DNA from: Blastobasis lacticolella
Taxonomy: Eukaryota; Arthropoda; Insecta; Lepidoptera; Blastobasidae
Length of the DNA stretch: 64,000 nucleotides
Direction of reading: 5' to 3'
Assembly: GCA_905147135.1 (NCBI GenBank)
Contig: LR990060.1
Coordinates: 4,294,001-4,358,000 of the forward strand
Part shown: positions 22,301-34,300 of the stretch, one piece after another
Layout of the letters: every line of letters begins with the position of its first letter
Position numbering within the stretch: the first letter of the stretch is position 1
Notes under the pieces: generated by a model
Database searches by the model: none
The model's input: only the letters and a program-made list of their open reading frames with translations
Told to the model about the DNA's origin: nothing
Translations under genes and position numbers: made by a program

Positions 22301-25300
22301 TTTAGGATTAGGTACTAACTTACATTTTGAAGGTATGTTCCGGGTTTCCTACCGCGTACCTTTGTTTACGAGTAAAAACACGAGATGTTTGTTTAAAACA
22401 TTATGTTAGGTTAGGTTACTTACTTTTCATTATTTGATGTTTAGATAAATATCGGTGCGTAATTTTTGGATTCGTACGCGAGAGTTATTATAAGACCACG
22501 ATGAGTCCGTATTGACTGACAGTAGTAAAAATTATAAAGTGTGGATATGGCAATAATCTGGGGATAATCTGTCCTTGTCAGTCCTTCTTGTAAACATTTA
22601 GTTATTTGGTCACGATTAGCTTAAACTTATGTGTAAATTATTAATCATGGTGAAAATTATCTTCAGCACTTCCTTTCTAATTTTTTGGCCCATTATTTAA
22701 TCATATTTTTCTTAACTTACGAAAATAAACAGTCCTACAGAAATCAAATTGTTTGTTATAACTTTTATAAATGACGTTCTATGACGGATAAAAAACTTAG
22801 CATAACATACCATACAGATTTTTTTTACAAATCGATTCAGTCTTAGCGTGGTCTTATTATAAGTACCTACCTACTCAGTTCGATTTAAGTACGAATGACT
22901 TCTTCTGAGTTATGTAGCGAGCCGGGCTATAAGAACTTTGTATGATCGACCTAAGAAGAAAAACATAAATTATAGTATCCACACCATGATCACCTGAGTG
23001 GTTCAGTCGTTTAACCCGGTTTGTACTTGTTAGTAGTTAAGTAACTACTGAAATGTTAATCTTCTAAAATCATTACTATTATGTTAGATTATACAAGGCA
23101 AGTCGCATCCCATTTTAGTTGTTAAATGTAAAAACGTATCATTGGCGTATTAGTTATCGACTTTGTCATTAATTTATTGCCATACATGCTGTTTGTTCTC
23201 CAAATAAAAATAACTAAAAAGTTATTATTATTTTATGGTGTTCGTATTTCAAATGGTGGTCTGAAAGAGATTGGCGACAACACCGCCCTTGTACTGGTTA
23301 CAATCTTACAGAATCTGTAATATTTATACTAACACTACCTGCTGTAAAATTCCTGTCTCAATTTCTGTAAAGGTTGCCTGGAAGAGATCGCTTGTAGCGA
23401 TAAGGCCGCCTTTGCTCATATGTGTTCCTTGTTACTGTAACTGTAACAGTTCTTCAAGAAAGGGGAAAAGGTTTATACGGGGTCGGCACGCGTGGGTGAT
23501 GCCCCTGGTATTGCAAACGTCCATAGGCTGCGGTGACTGCTTACCATCAGGCAGGCCGCAAGCTTGTTGTAAAAAAAAATTGCTAGGTAAAAAACAAAAA
23601 ATATAAATCATTCCTCCATACCCGGCTTGAACAGTGCGACGGCCTTCATGCAAGCGAACTCTGCCGGGTCCACCAGAACGGCGCGGTAGCGCGACAGCAC
23701 CGCGCGGAGACGACGCAGCGTCGCGCCACTCGAGTCTGTGGGCGGGAAGGAGTTTAATGAGCTTATTAAAAAAAAAAAAAAAAAAAAAAAAAATTGCCAT
23801 CATCTCCACGCTCGGCAGGCGGGTTGGAGATCGCAGTGTTTAAATATAACAATGGAAAATGCTGCTGCCCATTTTCCAGCCTACGGAGACTCTAGATCTC
23901 GAAAACATTAGTCGCCTTGTACGACACTCGCGAGTGTAAGGGGTTGGTGCTATTCTACTCTGTCGGACACCACACGGCCACGGTTAGGACCTATGGGTCA
24001 TCGTATCAAGTGGTAGAATAAGACCACGTTAAGTCCGAAACGCTTATTTACAAACATCTCTATATTGCGCTTTTTACACACGTCTAAATTCAGTAACTAA
24101 ATTCAGAAGTAAAAAGCGTGAGAGCAAATCAAAGTGGAATGTATTGCTCATAGAATAAGGCCCATTTTTGTATCACTTATATTAATTAATTAGGTGTCAA
24201 AATGCGTTGATATTATATCGATTCATCGGTGTAATATGTCTAATCTGGTACCTTCTGTTGTAAACAGGGTCACAGAGGTGATGGCAGCTGCTCTACTGTA
24301 ATAACCTGATCTACTAATATCCTGGATCATGGTCAAGTGTACTCCGAACCTTTTACAGGAAAAAGCGCTAGGAAGATAAATATGAAATCGATACATCGGT
24401 CATATGAAACAACAATATTGTTTCTGCATAGTATAGCTGTCTAACATATTGTACATTTTGTTTGTAGTCAATGAATTTACTTCTTTGTGAATTTTGTAAA
24501 TTTTTGGATTAATCTAGTAGAGTTAGAAAATTATTCGACTAGAAAGAACCAAAGTGATGTGATTCAGCACAAGGCGAGACGACAACAGATAACCAAATGA
24601 ATATCTCTACTTAGTCTATGAAATAGGCGACACATGCCAAACATACACGGGACTACACGAATATAGGCGCACAACCCTCTACATGCTCGTGATCCCGCGG
24701 AATGACGAACATGTGGAGTACACTTTACCATCAGACAGGCCGTAAGCTTGTTTGCCACCTTTATGGTATAAAAAGAAATTGTCTGTACGGTGCAGTTACT
24801 GGCTGTTTGTGTTTGTTTGTATTACCTGCGGCCTGGCTATTCCATTGGTTGTGAGTTGTGTATGTGTCCTGAGTTGTGATGAGTTGTGCAAGTGTCCTGA
24901 CTTGTGAGTTGTTTAGATGTCCTGAGTTGCGAGTAGTATAAATGTTTTAGTCGTGAGTTGTGTAAATGTCCTGAGTTGTAAGTAGTGTAAATGTCCTTAT
25001 TTGTGAGTTGTGTAAGAATCCTCAGTTATGAGTTGTGTAAGTGTCCTGACTTGCGAGTTGTGTAAATGTCCTTATTTGTGAGTTGTATAAATGTCCTGAG
25101 TTATTTATTTATTTATTTATTCCACAAACTTTACAGTCTTACAGTTTAAGAACTAATTACACTGCAAACTTAATATTAGATACATCTTAAGATAGTACAA
25201 GTATATAGTATAACAAAAAATATAATTTCATATTACTCATCCATTCATCGTCTCACAGAACCTCAAACACTCCTTACACACATCCGCCCATCTACTCGCT

Positions 25301-28300
25301 AAAACATCACATTCAGGCGCCGATGCCAGAAGCGAATTCAGCAAAGTTAACGCTCGAATGAGAGGTGCGCTGGCGCGCGACACAGTCCGAGCCGCAGGGG
25401 CCGCGAAGATATTATGCTGGCGAGGTCTCAGCAATAGCCTAGAGATATGCAGAACGGAAAGTCTCACAACCCGAGCAACGAGCTCCATGCAGTCCGAGTC
25501 CCCACGCAAAATACGACACACAAAAATAAGCAGGCCAGCATTACGCCTTACTTCTAGAGAATTAAATTGTAGTATCCCCAGCAGGAACTTAGTTGGGTAC
25601 AAAAATGGGTAATACCCGTACATTTTCTTGTAAAGAAAACGCAGGAACGCCTTTTGAATTTTCTCTAGAAGTAGAGCGTAAGTACTCTCATGAGGATTCC
25701 ACACAACAGACGCAAACTCTAGTTTGCTTCTTACTAACGCCATATAAATAAGCTTCAATGCACCAGGATCGTCAAAATCTCGGGCATTCCTAATCACAAA
25801 GCCTAACCTTTTGTAACAGCTAGTAGCCATAGAAGTCATATGGTCACGAAAATTTAATCTAGTGTCAAAAGTCACTCCTAAATCCCTTACTGTAGTAACC
25901 CGCTCGATAGGCATGCCACTCAGCACATACTGGGCAACCACAGGATTTTTAGCTCTGCTATAAGACATGATACTGCATTTGGATGGGTTGAAGCTGAGCT
26001 TATTGTCGATGCTCCATTGCAATAGGGAGTCAATATCGCGCTGGAACGCAGCACAATCACCCATATCATTAATAGGGCAGATGACCTTTAGATCATCGGC
26101 GTATATTAAACTTTGGGACGAAATAAGGACTCCATCTAGGTTGTTTATCATAATTCCAAAAAGTAATGGTCCCAATATCGACCCCTGACTAACACCGGAA
26201 CGAGTGTGATAAGTGTCCGAAATGAAGCATCCATGACGAACATACTGCTGCCTGTCACACATATAACTTGCGAATAGTTTTAGGAGATTTGGAGAAAAAC
26301 CCATTTATGTTAAACCCAGTTATGAGTTGTGTAAGTACCTATCCTGAGTTGTGCAAGTGTCCTGAGCTGTGTAAGTATACTGAGTTGAAAGTTGTGAGGT
26401 ATGATATAAAGTTAGTCAGCCAAATAGACTGCGTACTCACCCTGTTCGGGCTGTTCGCAGCCGAAGAGCGCGCTGGCGGCGGCGTCGAGCGGCAGGCACC
26501 ACTGGATGGCGTTCAGCAGGAACAGCTCCGACCACGCCTCCTCCAGCAGGATCACCTGACGGACAATTACCACACTCACTTTCTATAGATGGACAGGCAA
26601 TAGTTTTTTGCTGCCAGAGGATTACGTGTCCCGGCGTGATGTGGACAACGCCGATATCCCTGGTGTTGCTAATGGTTATAGACAGCGGTGACCACTTTCC
26701 AGCAGGTTGGCCGCTTGCTTGTTAATCGATTATGACATTTGTTTTATACTATTCAGTGACAAGCAGACAGCTCAGCTGATGGTAAGTGGTAACTCATCAT
26801 TATCATCTTGGCGTTATGTCCCGGTTGCGCCCCCGCACGGCACGCCAGAGCCCAGGGTCCACCTGATGGTAAGTGGTAACTGTCGCCCATTAAATCTACA
26901 ATTTATACATTTAGGTTGCAGATACCAAAAATGCAGAAGAGCAGATGTGTTGTCACCGTGAAGACTAACATAAAAGGCTACCTTATCATTCAAATCGGAA
27001 CACAACAATGCAATCATTGTTGCTTGGCGGCAGAAATAGATAAGGCGGTGGTACTCATCCAGGCGGACTCCTTAGACTTGACAAGAGTCTTACCACCTGA
27101 TTAAATTATATATCATAATAGACAAATGAAACAAATAGGATTTATTTCCTGTTTTCTACTAGATATCTCGAGATATTAATTTAATGAATACCGCAGCTAA
27201 ACAATACTTTTTTAAGTAGTATTGTGTTTCTGCCGGTGAGTAAGGTCTCCAAAAGATGCTCCGTGGGGTGGGGAATTGAGGAACCGTGGCTTTGGCAGTG
27301 GAGGGGCATTTGCCTTTTTACTGCCAGAGCAACGTGTTATAGAGGTGGGCAACGCATTGGCTATACTCTTGGTGTTGCTAATGTCTTTAGGCAGTGGTGA
27401 ACACTTCCCATTAGGTGGCCCGTTTGCCTGTTTGCCTACCGTAGGTCATAAAAAAAATTAAATAAATCAGCCAATATTGATGAAATGTGGTGAAATCAGT
27501 TCAGTGCTTGAATTGCATATGTAAGATAAGGGTGGCAGTTATCATCAGGTGGGCAGTCTGCCTGTTTGTCACTGACTATAGGGCGGACGCCCTCAAGCCT
27601 CAAGCCCTTAATTTTATGTATAAGCAATAAATAATTTTTCATTCATTCATGGATGCTGGGTGCGGCCGAGGACAGGGGTGTCCAGCAGTGGTCTAGTATT
27701 AATAGGACAATAAAAAAAATATCTAAATATAATCTCATTATATTTCAAAATATAAAATATAATCTGATATCCCGGTTGTGCTCTGGCGCATGATGGGATG
27801 AGAGGGGAAACCATGATCCAGGATTTGACAGATCAGGTAATTACAGTGGAGCGACTGCCATTTGCCTCCGTACTTATAGGATGATGACGAATATTAGAAA
27901 AACCTGTAATAATCACCTTCGAGCCAAATTGGTCGCGAACTGTGCGATCAAAAGGAACTTTCTCTCATGCACACTAAGATTGTGGAATGAACTACCTGGA
28001 GAGGTTTTCACTGGAGAGTACAACATGGAGTTCTTCAATACTTAGGTAGTAAGGTTTGTAAGTAGTCGGCACGCGTGGGCGATGCCCCTGGTATTGCAAC
28101 TTAACTTACTGTAAATTAACAATTCATACCTGGTCTCTGAAGGCCAGGCTGGCAAAGGAAGGCAGGTTCTTCGCCCACTTGACAGCCATGAAGAGGAGTC
28201 GCGCCGCCGTCTCCGCCGCGCTTTCCACTCCGAGGGGTCTGGAAACATCAAGGATTGTTAAATTTCGTATTGCCTGGGCTGGGACTGTTTTTCTACGTAC

Positions 28301-31300
28301 ACCCTCTGCTGATGTCCAGGTTCGAAAGAATATATTCATTATCACAGCCCACAACAGTCCACTGCAGGACTCAGGGCCTCAGGGCTGCGAAAGGAGAGGC
28401 CATTGCCATAATCTCCACACTAGGCATGCGGGTTGGAGATCACAGTGATGTAAATATAACAATGGATAACGCTGCTGCCCATTTTCCAGCCTACGGAGAC
28501 TATTAGATTTTGTGCTTCGGAATCATTAGTCGCCTTGTACGACACCCGCGAGTGTAAAGGGTTGGTGGATTATGTATTTATTTTAATTAGAGTGCTGATG
28601 CGGCCGATGATAGAGCATGCTGTCTAGGAACAGTCTATTTACTCTAGCCTTGAATCCAGCTAGATTATATATCAGGTAACACACTCGCAAACGACGTATT
28701 CCATTCCTTAGCCGTATGCATAAAGGAACGTTTTTCGTTCGTACTATTTGGATATAGAATGAGCTCTCAGCCATAGCGTTTCCTTTGGACTATGACATGG
28801 AATGGAATCTTTAGAGGTGGGCAACGCATTGGTGTTACCGCTAATGTTGCTGTAGCCCGCTTGCCTGTTTGTCTGCCGTATAATTAAAAAACTCCAACCT
28901 CTATCGGCGAGTAATTTCTTACAACTAGAACCTTGTTAGCGAGCAATATAAATAATTGACACCAACGTTTACTATACCATTGTGTTTGACAAGACAAGCT
29001 TGGAATTGGAGATGCTTCCATAATCATTCAAGTTGGTATAGGTTTTAAGACTTTCGTGGTTATTCACTACACATATTATCGGGTTTGTTACCACTAGAGC
29101 TTCTTGTTCCTCGTCGTCATCAATGACACGTGGTCTTCCTAAGTCCGTACGTCGTCGCGGAACAGTGCCAGTTTCACTTAGTCGTCGGTAAAGTTCGTCG
29201 AAAACGCTCACATCAGGTACTCGACGGTCGGGATAGCGTCGTATGTACTCAGTCCGAGCTTGTGCGGACACGCAATTGCAGTATCCGTAGCAGATAAGCA
29301 TATCCGCATATTCTTCGTTCGAGTATGTTGCCATTTTCAACAGTACAGTATCACAAGCACAAATCAGAGTCCAGTAAACAAGCACAGTAGTCACAGTTAG
29401 AAAAATCAGTCCAGAAACAAAGCCAAGTCGTGTGGGAATCCGAAAGCACAATAATTCGCATCTACCATGGACGAATCGCATGAGCAGACTAAAATGGATG
29501 GCATTGGCAAGCAAACAAACGACCAAATACAAAACAATGGGCATGTTGTATCCCCAAACTTGTTTTTGCACATTATTTTTCTCACTCTCACCTGCATAAA
29601 TCGTAAGTTGCCTCGCGCACACGCACCGGATTAACTTGAAGGACAATAGCCGAGGGACCCGTTAGACCTACTACCTGAACCTTTTCAACTATGTTTTTTT
29701 CTATGCGTTTAAATACAACCCTAGGTTGTTATACCTCGTTGGATAGCTGATAAAATGTAGATGTTTTTAAGCACATCTGCAGAGCAAGTGCCATAATATT
29801 TTTTTGAGATATCCAGAAAAGAAAAATATTTTTTTATATTTTGTACTTATTTTCTTAAGTTTCGATCGTCTACAATGACCTATTTAGTTAACTTACGTGC
29901 AATTTTAGTCATTGAGGTCATTAAGCATCTCATTCTTCATGTAAGTATAAAACCAAAAATATAATCATAAGTCAAAAAAATTCAAAATATTCAATTGAAT
30001 AGGTAGCCGAAAAATTGGGCATTTTCATAAAAAAAAATTAAAACTCGAATATCTCGAAAACGGTTAAGTTTAGGATGGGGGGTTCCATAGTGAAATCATT
30101 CAGAAATGATGTGTACTACACGCCCTTAACGGATCTAGGTCGACTTTTCCTGTAACCCTGTATATAAGTAGTTTATCAGTTATCTAACACCCATAACACA
30201 AACTTTGTTTACTTTGGGGCTGGATGGCGCTGTGTGAATTTGTCCAAGCATATTTATTTAATTTGCAAACAATTTTTCGACCATTTGTTGGTATCCGATT
30301 GAGTTGAAATTTGGTATACCTATATCTATATATATGACGGATCACGGTCAATAGTATGGACTCATGTGGTCAATAGTACGGACTCATGACGATGAAAACG
30401 GAAGTGGGAGTGCGCCCTCTGGTGGGGCGTGCTGACAGAGTCTCGACGGCACGACTCGGGCCGAGTGGCGGCCATTCTTGGCGCGACCGCCGCCGAGGAG
30501 TGACGCGTCTTGAAACTGTCTCCACATTTCGTTTGTTTACGTTTGAAGTTCGTTAATAGAAAGTGTTATTTACGTTTAAAAATAAAGTAATTTTAAAATC
30601 ACCTTTGAAATAAGAAAGTAAATTACCTCAACTGCCTACATTTGTAATACCGCTCTGAACTCTAGTGAAATTATAAGTGATGTGCAAAAATGAAATGGAA
30701 TAAATACAGTGGAGTAAATGTGAACCTTTTCTTTAATTTATCTGGACGAATACGACCTAATACTGATATTACCACCCTGATGACAATGATCCTGATACAC
30801 CCCTTTCCTTCACGCGACGACATATATAAAAGAAAGTCGTGTTTGTTACAACACTTATAACTCGAGAACGGCTGGACCGATTGCCATGGTTTTTGATTTG
30901 TTGGATTTGTTTCCTTCCCGAATAGCAGAATACATCTTAAAAACAATGAAAACTCGATATGTGTAATGAATACTTAATTTGGTGGTTTTATGCGAGTGCA
31001 CATTTTAATAACAATGCCGCGTCCTAGAAGATCTAATCTTTCCCAGCAAAGCCGTAATGCAATTAGGCAACGGAATATCGCGAGTCAATTAGTGTAGGGT
31101 AGGTGTAGGGTAGGTGTAGGGTAGGTGTAGGGTAGGGGTAGGTGTAGGGTAGGTGTAGGGTAGGTGTAGGGTAGGTGTAGGGTAAGTGTACGGTAGGTGT
31201 ACGGTAGGTGTACGGTAGGTGTAGGGTAGGTGTAGGGTAGGGGTAGGTGTAGGGTAGGTGAAGGTAGGTGTAGGGTAGGTGTAGGGTAGGTGTAGGGTAG

Positions 31301-34300
31301 GTGTAGGGTAGGTGTAGGGTAGGTGTAGGGTAGGTTTAGGGTAGGTGTAGGGTAGGTGTAGGGTAGGTGTAGGGTAGGGGTAGGTGTAGGGTAGGTGTAA
31401 GGTAGGTGTAGGGTAGGTGTAGGGTAGGGGTAGGTGTAGGGTAGGTGTACGGTAGGTGTACGGTAGGGGTAGGTGTAGGGTAGGTGTAGGGTAGGTGTAG
31501 GGTAGGTGTAGGGTAGGTGTAGGGTAGGTGTAGGGTAGGTGTAGGGTAAGTGTACGGTAGGTGTAGGGTAGGTGTAGGGTTAGAACGCTACGCGAACGAA
31601 GTCGCGCCGGGTCAGCTAGTTACCTATATAACTTGGATGATAACAATGAGATAACCCCATCATGTTTGGGCTGTTTGGAATGGTCTTGATGAGTAGGTAC
31701 CTACAATATCGTGCGATAAAAGCTTGTTATGTAAACATATTTATTTACACTCGTATCATAATGTTCCAATTACATATTCGAAAACAGTCGTTTAAGGAGA
31801 TACTTTTTTCACGCCAGTCCATAAAATTTTAATAAATTACTTTTCGAAACAGCATTCCCCATACTAATTTCATGACAGCTGTAACGTAAAATAACTTTAT
31901 CTACACTCATAGCATAATGTTCCAATTACATATTCGAAAACAGTCGTTTAAGGGTACACTTTTTTCACGCCAGACTATAACAATTCAAATTCAAAATTTA
32001 AATTTTCCTGTATATATTCTGTGTAATTATTTTCCCGCTAAACAGAATATTTTTTGTAATTGTTGTAATTTGTGTTTGTAAATGTTTTTTCTTATTTTAA
32101 GCAAATAAATAGATAAATGTGAAAGTAGTAAAGTGAATTTCCCGCCGCTTGATATCCTCGACGCGTAGATACAACAGAACTGACTCGCAGCTTACTTCCA
32201 GCTAAGTTGATAAAATTATACGATATTTTAACATAAAAATATGAGTGTAGATAAAGTAGTGTATGCAACTGCATATAATTAGGTATTAAAACATGAGTGT
32301 CAAACTAACAGCCACTCATGTTTTAATACCCCCTTTTATATGACAGTTGCATAAACTAAGTACTATTTTCTTTTGAGAAAAATAAATCGTTCTTACCTGT
32401 AAGGTGTACAAGTTTGAGGGTAGCCAGCGGTGGCCGGCGGCGAGTACGAGGTCGAATCCTCTTCATTGGTCACGTCGATGCTGTCGTCTGCAATTGGGTA
32501 GACAATATCCATCAATATTTTTTTATTATAAGCTTGTTTTTTCTTAGTCACAGAGCCGATCGATGTGGAATGCCTTTGGTCAGCAGTGAGGCTGAAATGA
32601 TGATGAGCAACAGTGTTTATGGTCGATCAAAAGAATCTGCAAGCCGATTGACTAGTCTGCCTTTAGTTATTTTTTATTCGCTCTGAGGGATCTTCATTAG
32701 GTTTTAACGACCCGAGTGGTTCAGTTGGTTTGCCACGAAGAGGTCCCGGGTTTGATTCTCGAATGAGCAGAAATTTAAATGATGAATTTAAGTTTTTGTT
32801 ACGGGTCTGGATGTTATATGTACCTATAATAAGTATGTATTTTAAAATATATAAGTAGTTTATCAGTTATCTTGCACCCATAACACAAGCTTTGCCTACT
32901 TTGTCTAAGCATGTTATGCGATGAAAGTGATAGTGATAGTGATATAGTTATTTGTTACTCTTGATTTGTTTTTATACCTAACTTATAATGGAGTATACCT
33001 ACATGAAATCTATAAGCGGAAACTTGTAATTGGCTTAAATATGTTTATCTACACTCATAGCATAATGTTCCAATTACATATTCGAAAACAGTCGTTTAAG
33101 GGTACACTTTTTCACGCCAGACTATAAAATTTTAAAAAATTACTTTTCGATACAGCATTTCCTATACTGTTTTCATTACAGCTGTATCATAAAATATCTT
33201 TATCTACACTCGTATCGTAATGTTCCAATTACATATTCGAAAACAGTCGTTTAAGGGTACACTATTTTCACGCCAGACTATAACAATTCAAATTCAAAAT
33301 TTAAATTTTCCTGTATATATTCTGTGTAATTATTTTCCCGCTAAACAGAATATTTTTTGTAATTGTTGTAATTTGTGTTTGTAAATGTTTTTTCTTATTT
33401 TAAGCAAATAAATAGATAAATGTGAAAGTAGTAAAGTGAATTTCCCGCCGCTTGATATCCTCGACGCGTAGATACAACAGAACTGACTCGCAGCTTACTT
33501 CCAGCTAAGTTTAGAAAATTATAGGTACGATATTTTAACGTAAAAATATGAGTGTAGATAAAGTAGTGTATGCAACTGCATATAATTAGGTATTATATGA
33601 CAGTTGCATAAACTACTATTTTAATCATTAAGGGTATAAGGGTACACTATTTTCACGCCAGACTATAACATTTTAAAAAATTACTTTTCGATACAGCATT
33701 TCCCATACTATTTTCATGACAGCTGTATCGTAAAATAACTTTATCTACACTCGTATCGTAATGTTCAAATTACATATTCGAAAACAGTCGTTTAAGGAGA
33801 CACTTTTTTCACGCCAGTCCATAAAATTTTAAAAAATTACTTTTCGATACAGCATTTCCCATACTAATTTCATTACAGCTGTAACGTAAAATAACTTTTT
33901 AATCATTATGCAACACTTATATTTTTTAAATTCTAGTCGGGCGCCCGCACACGGCGTAATGTAGGCTGAATACTTAGATGTCTTTAACAGATTCAAATTC
34001 CAAATTTAAATTTTCCTGTTTATATTCTGTGTAATTATTTTCCCGCTAAACAGAATATTTTTTGTAATTGTTGTAATTTGTGTTTGTGAATGTTTTTCCT
34101 TATTTTAAGCAAATAAATAGATAAATGTGAAAATAGTTAAGTGAATTTCCCGACGCTTGAAATCCTTGACGCGTGGATACAACAGAACTGACTCGCAGCT
34201 TACTTTCAGCAAAGTTGAGAAAATTATAGGTACGATATTTTAACATAAAAATATGAGTGTAGATAAAGTAGTGTATGCAACTGCATATAATTAGGTATTA

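Larger units (their letters stand above)
24848..26400. repeat. Minisatellite, 25-bp unit, split by a LINE
   Basis: The unit is about 25 bp with core GAGTTGTGTAAATGTCCT. About ten copies lie at 24848-25104 and about three more at 26318-26400. The LINE at 25105-26317 interrupts the array. The units are about 80-90 percent alike by eye. Confidence 0.85.

Noticed and set aside
20887..22380. 42-bp repeat GGTATGTTCCGGGTTTCCTA at 20887 and 22325
   Set aside because: It is a genuine short dispersed repeat but with no ends, duplication or family that I could define, so it is not listed as an element.
25237..26304. Host gene next to the receptor exon
   Set aside because: RT motifs, target duplications and a TAAA-type tail show a LINE insertion.
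31096..31580. Telomere-like array
   Set aside because: Insect telomeres are TTAGG. The 11-bp GTAGGGTAGGT unit and the Helitron ends around it argue for a minisatellite.
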